64,000 nucleotides of DNA from AC-38 sp033856025 (GTDB lineage Bacteria > Actinomycetota > Thermoleophilia > Solirubrobacterales > Solirubrobacteraceae). Positions within the stretch are counted from its first letter, which is position 1. Each line of letters opens with the position of its first letter. Shown here in pieces: positions 62,082 through 64,000 of the stretch. The position numbers and the translations under genes are program-made. Where the stretch lies: assembly GCA_033856025.1 (NCBI GenBank), contig JAWVFQ010000015.1, positions 1 to 64,000 on the forward strand. The letters are read 5' to 3'. The notes under the pieces were generated by a model. That model saw nothing but the letters and a program-made list of their open reading frames with translations. It was not told the DNA's origin and did no database searches.

Positions 62082-63271
62082 CGGCGCACCAGCACCATCG
62101 TGAGGAACCCCCCTGCCGTGAGGACGAGGATCACAATCGCGAGGGTAACGGGTTCGAAGAGCCGGTCCGCCGCGCGCTCGGCCAGCGAGACCTTGGGGAC
62201 GGGCTGCGCCGTGACCAGCGCCACGCGCGCGACCACGCGACCGCGCAGCCGGACCGTCAGGGTGCCGGCCCGGGCGCCCTGGGGCAGCGGGCCCTTGAGC
62301 TCGCGCGGGGCGACGACGGTCAGGCGGGGACGCTCGCCGTTGCGGACGATCCGTACCACCGCGCGCGCCGGGACGAGCTCGACGCGGTCCTCGCTGCGGT
62401 ACTTCACGCGTGCGCTGGCCACCACGCGGTCGCGGCGCACGAGCGGCGCCCGGCGGTACTGCGCGAGGCCCCACGTCAGCAGCGCGGTCGTGTCCGCGTC
62501 GCGGGCGCCCTCGCTGGGCTCGCCCAGCACGGCGCTGAGCACGTTGACGCCGTCGCGCGTGGCCGAGCCGACCAGGATGTAGCCCGCGCCGTTCGTGTGC
62601 CCCGTCTTGACGCCGTTGACGTAGGGGACGCGGCCGACCAGGTCGTTGCGGTTCTCGATCTCGCGCGTGTGGTCGCCGCTGGTCAGCTCGGCCGAGGGCA
62701 GCGCGACGGTGCGGCGGAAGAAGCCGTTGCGGCGCAGGCGGTTGGTGAGGACCACCAGGTCGCGGGCGCTGGAGTGGTTCGTCGGGTCGTCCAGGCCGAT
62801 GGGATTGGCGTAGGAGGTGGCTGCGAGGCCGAGCTGGCGGGCCCGCTGGTTCATCTGCGCGACGAAGGCGTCCTGGGAGCCGGCCAGGCGGGTGGCCAGG
62901 GTGGCGGCGGCGTCGTTGGCGCTCTCCAGCAGCAGGGCGCGGAGCAGGTCGCGGACGGTCATCCGCTCCCCGGCGTGCAGGTTGATGCGCGACTCGGCCG
63001 GGGCGGGGTCGTAGGGAACGGCCGCGTAGACGTCGTCCAGGCTCGCGCGCTCGAGGACGATCAGCGCGGTCATCAGCTTGGTCGTGCTGGCCACCGAGCG
63101 CGGCGAGTCGGCGTCCTTGCGCAGCAGGACGTCGCCCGTCTGGGGCTGGAGCAAAAAGGCCTGGGGGGCGGTGACCGCGGGCGGCGCGGCGGCGCGGGCC
63201 GGCGCGGCGGCGACCAGGACGGTCGCCGCCCCCGCGAGGGCGGCGGCGGAGCGGAGGCCGGCGCGGAGCAC
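62078..63271 (-). CDS. D-alanyl-D-alanine carboxypeptidase (class C low-mass PBP)
   Basis: A 397-residue exported penicillin-binding protein that trims peptidoglycan stem peptides. A signal peptide ends near residue 28 (APARA). Active-site motifs are SxxK in ASTTKLMTAL, SxN in LESANDAAAT, and KTG in GVKTGHTNGAGY. A C-terminal helix (about 370-395, VTLAIVILVLTAGGFLTM) anchors it. The GTG start overlaps the LysM stop by one base (TAGTG). Confidence 0.94.
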   Translation of the reverse strand: MLRAGLRSAAALAGAATVLVAAAPARAAAPPAVTAPQAFLLQPQTGDVLLRKDADSPRSVASTTKLMTALIVLERASLDDVYAAVPYDPAPAESRINLHAGERMTVRDLLRALLLESANDAAATLATRLAGSQDAFVAQMNQRARQLGLAATSYANPIGLDDPTNHSSARDLVVLTNRLRRNGFFRRTVALPSAELTSGDHTREIENRNDLVGRVPYVNGVKTGHTNGAGYILVGSATRDGVNVLSAVLGEPSEGARDADTTALLTWGLAQYRRAPLVRRDRVVASARVKYRSEDRVELVPARAVVRIVRNGERPRLTVVAPRELKGPLPQGARAGTLTVRLRGRVVARVALVTAQPVPKVSLAERAADRLFEPVTLAIVILVLTAGGFLTMVLVRR

Positions 63272-63573
63272 TAGCGCAGCTTGAGCCGGACGCCCGGCTG
63301 GAGCGCCTGCGCGTCGATGCCGGGGTTCAGCGCGAGGAGGCGCTCCGGCGTCAGGCCGAAGCGCAGGGCGATCGAGACCAGGGTGTCGCCGCGGCGCACG
63401 ACGTAGGTCCGCCGGACGGGGACGCGGCGCTGGGTGGCCACGGTGCGCGCCCGGTCCTGGGTGGTGGAGCCGCCGTCGCCGCCGTTGCTGCCCATCAGGA
63501 CGATCAACACCGCGAACACCGCCACCGCGAGTGCGAGCGGCGCGAGAAAGCGCACTGGGCTTCGAGCCGCCAT
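63271..63573 (-). CDS. Membrane-anchored LysM protein
   Basis: A 100-residue protein. One hydrophobic helix (about 8-28) is followed by a polar linker and one LysM peptidoglycan-binding domain (about 56-99, YVVRRGDTLVSIALRFGL, LNPGIDAQALQPGVRLKL). It is likely surface-exposed and bound to the wall, alongside the co-transcribed D,D-carboxypeptidase. ATG at 63573, ten bases after TATCAT (63584-63589). Confidence 0.9.
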   Translation of the reverse strand: MAARSPVRFLAPLALAVAVFAVLIVLMGSNGGDGGSTTQDRARTVATQRRVPVRRTYVVRRGDTLVSIALRFGLTPERLLALNPGIDAQALQPGVRLKLR

Positions 63574-63629
63574 GCCGGGCGCGATGATACCCGCGCACCC
63601 CGGGCTTCGGATGGCCTGGGACGCGCGTT

Positions 63630-64000
63630 TCAGCCACCCGCGGACGCCGCCAGAGCGCGCGCGGCGTCGCGCAGCCGCTCCGCCTCGGCGCGCGCGGCCG
63701 CGGCCGGGTCCTCGCCCGTCCGCTCCCCCGCCGTGGCGATGCTGCGCGAGGCGGTGACCAGGCCCGCGCCGGGGCCGGGAGCGAAGGCGGGACCGAGATC
63801 CTCGACCCGCCCGCCCTGGGCGCCGATGCCGGGCAGCAGGAAGGGCGCGCGCGGCATCAGCTCGCGCATGCGGGCGACGTGCTCGGGTGCCGTGGCGCCG
63901 ACGACCGCGCCGACGTCGGACAGGGGATCGCCGGCGCCGAGGTCGGCGACCAGGGCGGCCAGGCGCTCCCAGAGCGGGACCGTGGCGCCGGCGGACCGGT
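63630..64000 (-). CDS. pyrF: Orotidine 5'-phosphate decarboxylase, partial (N-terminus beyond window)
   Basis: The last 123 codons of a leftward gene that begins beyond the right edge. VVGATAPEHVARMRELMP and FLLPGIGAQGG match the C-terminal phosphate-binding end of type 2 PyrF, which makes UMP. The catalytic Lys region is outside the window. ASRSIATAGE and the Ala-rich helix finish the protein. Confidence 0.88.
   Translation of the reverse strand, partial: RSAGATVPLWERLAALVADLGAGDPLSDVGAVVGATAPEHVARMRELMPRAPFLLPGIGAQGGRVEDLGPAFAPGPGAGLVTASRSIATAGERTGEDPAAAARAEAERLRDAARALAASAGG

Overview
The window is about 64 kb of very GC-rich DNA, by eye above 70 percent, with bacterial gene density and no gap between genes longer than about 120 bases. 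No transposase, integrase, phage gene, rRNA or CRISPR array was seen. The gene content fits a Gram-positive actinobacterial lineage, most likely the class Thermoleophilia (Solirubrobacterales-like). Supporting points are the rplM-rpsI-glmM-glmS-acpS-nnr-alr order, a GuaB3-type IMP dehydrogenase homologue beside guaA, PspC/LiaF envelope-stress proteins, and secreted beta-helix/PKD proteins with a recurring Cys-containing C-terminal module. The lineage is inferred from recognition of gene families, not from a search.

Layout. 1-3.2 kb: ArsR-type regulator (cut by the left edge), ECF sigma factor, methyltransferase and MFS exporter. 3.3-6.9 kb: an EAL phosphodiesterase and a GGDEF cyclase face each other around two tRNA genes and a four-helix membrane protein. 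One tRNA is a normal Leu(UAG); the other is a short-armed tRNA with a CAA anticodon. 7-12.5 kb: inositol-phosphatase family protein, amidase, an inactivated M28-like membrane protein and acetoacetate-CoA ligase. 12.6-22.1 kb: two islands of secreted beta-helix, propeller-like and RTX proteins, separated by DedA and an acyl-CoA carboxylase beta subunit. 22-27.7 kb: acyl-CoA metabolism (3-hydroxyacyl-CoA dehydrogenase, two crotonases, HMG-CoA lyase) and a Tat-exported amine oxidase. 27.7-37.8 kb: two cytochrome oxidase modules, one A1-type and one A2-type, with assembly factors, very small membrane subunits and a lipoprotein that fuses cytochrome c to a cupredoxin. 37.9-44 kb: glycosyltransferase, HD-GYP protein, lipoprotein, cold-shock protein, HIT protein and an intact M28 peptidase. 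44-53.6 kb: one long leftward transcript for tRNA maturation, cell-wall precursor synthesis, ACP activation, metabolite repair and ribosomal proteins L13 and S9. 53.6-56.8 kb: a LiaFSR-like envelope-stress module. 56.9-61.1 kb: guaB3-guaA followed by a third beta-helix protein. 61.1-64 kb: sugar-phosphate kinase, D,D-carboxypeptidase, LysM protein and the 3' part of pyrF.

Expression style. First genes of transcripts repeatedly carry a TAnnnT-like -10 hexamer only 6-10 bases before the start codon, which predicts leaderless mRNAs. Downstream genes in operons are joined by ATGA, GTGA or TGATG overlaps. Several divergent gene pairs share promoters of only 25-32 bp. These patterns were used to choose starts.

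Most noteworthy: the short-armed CAA tRNA at 4885-4958; ribosomal protein S9 with an acidic N-terminal extension of about 160 residues; the paired A1/A2 oxidases with the cytochrome c-cupredoxin lipoprotein; the catalytically dead M28 homologue; and the promoter architecture described above.
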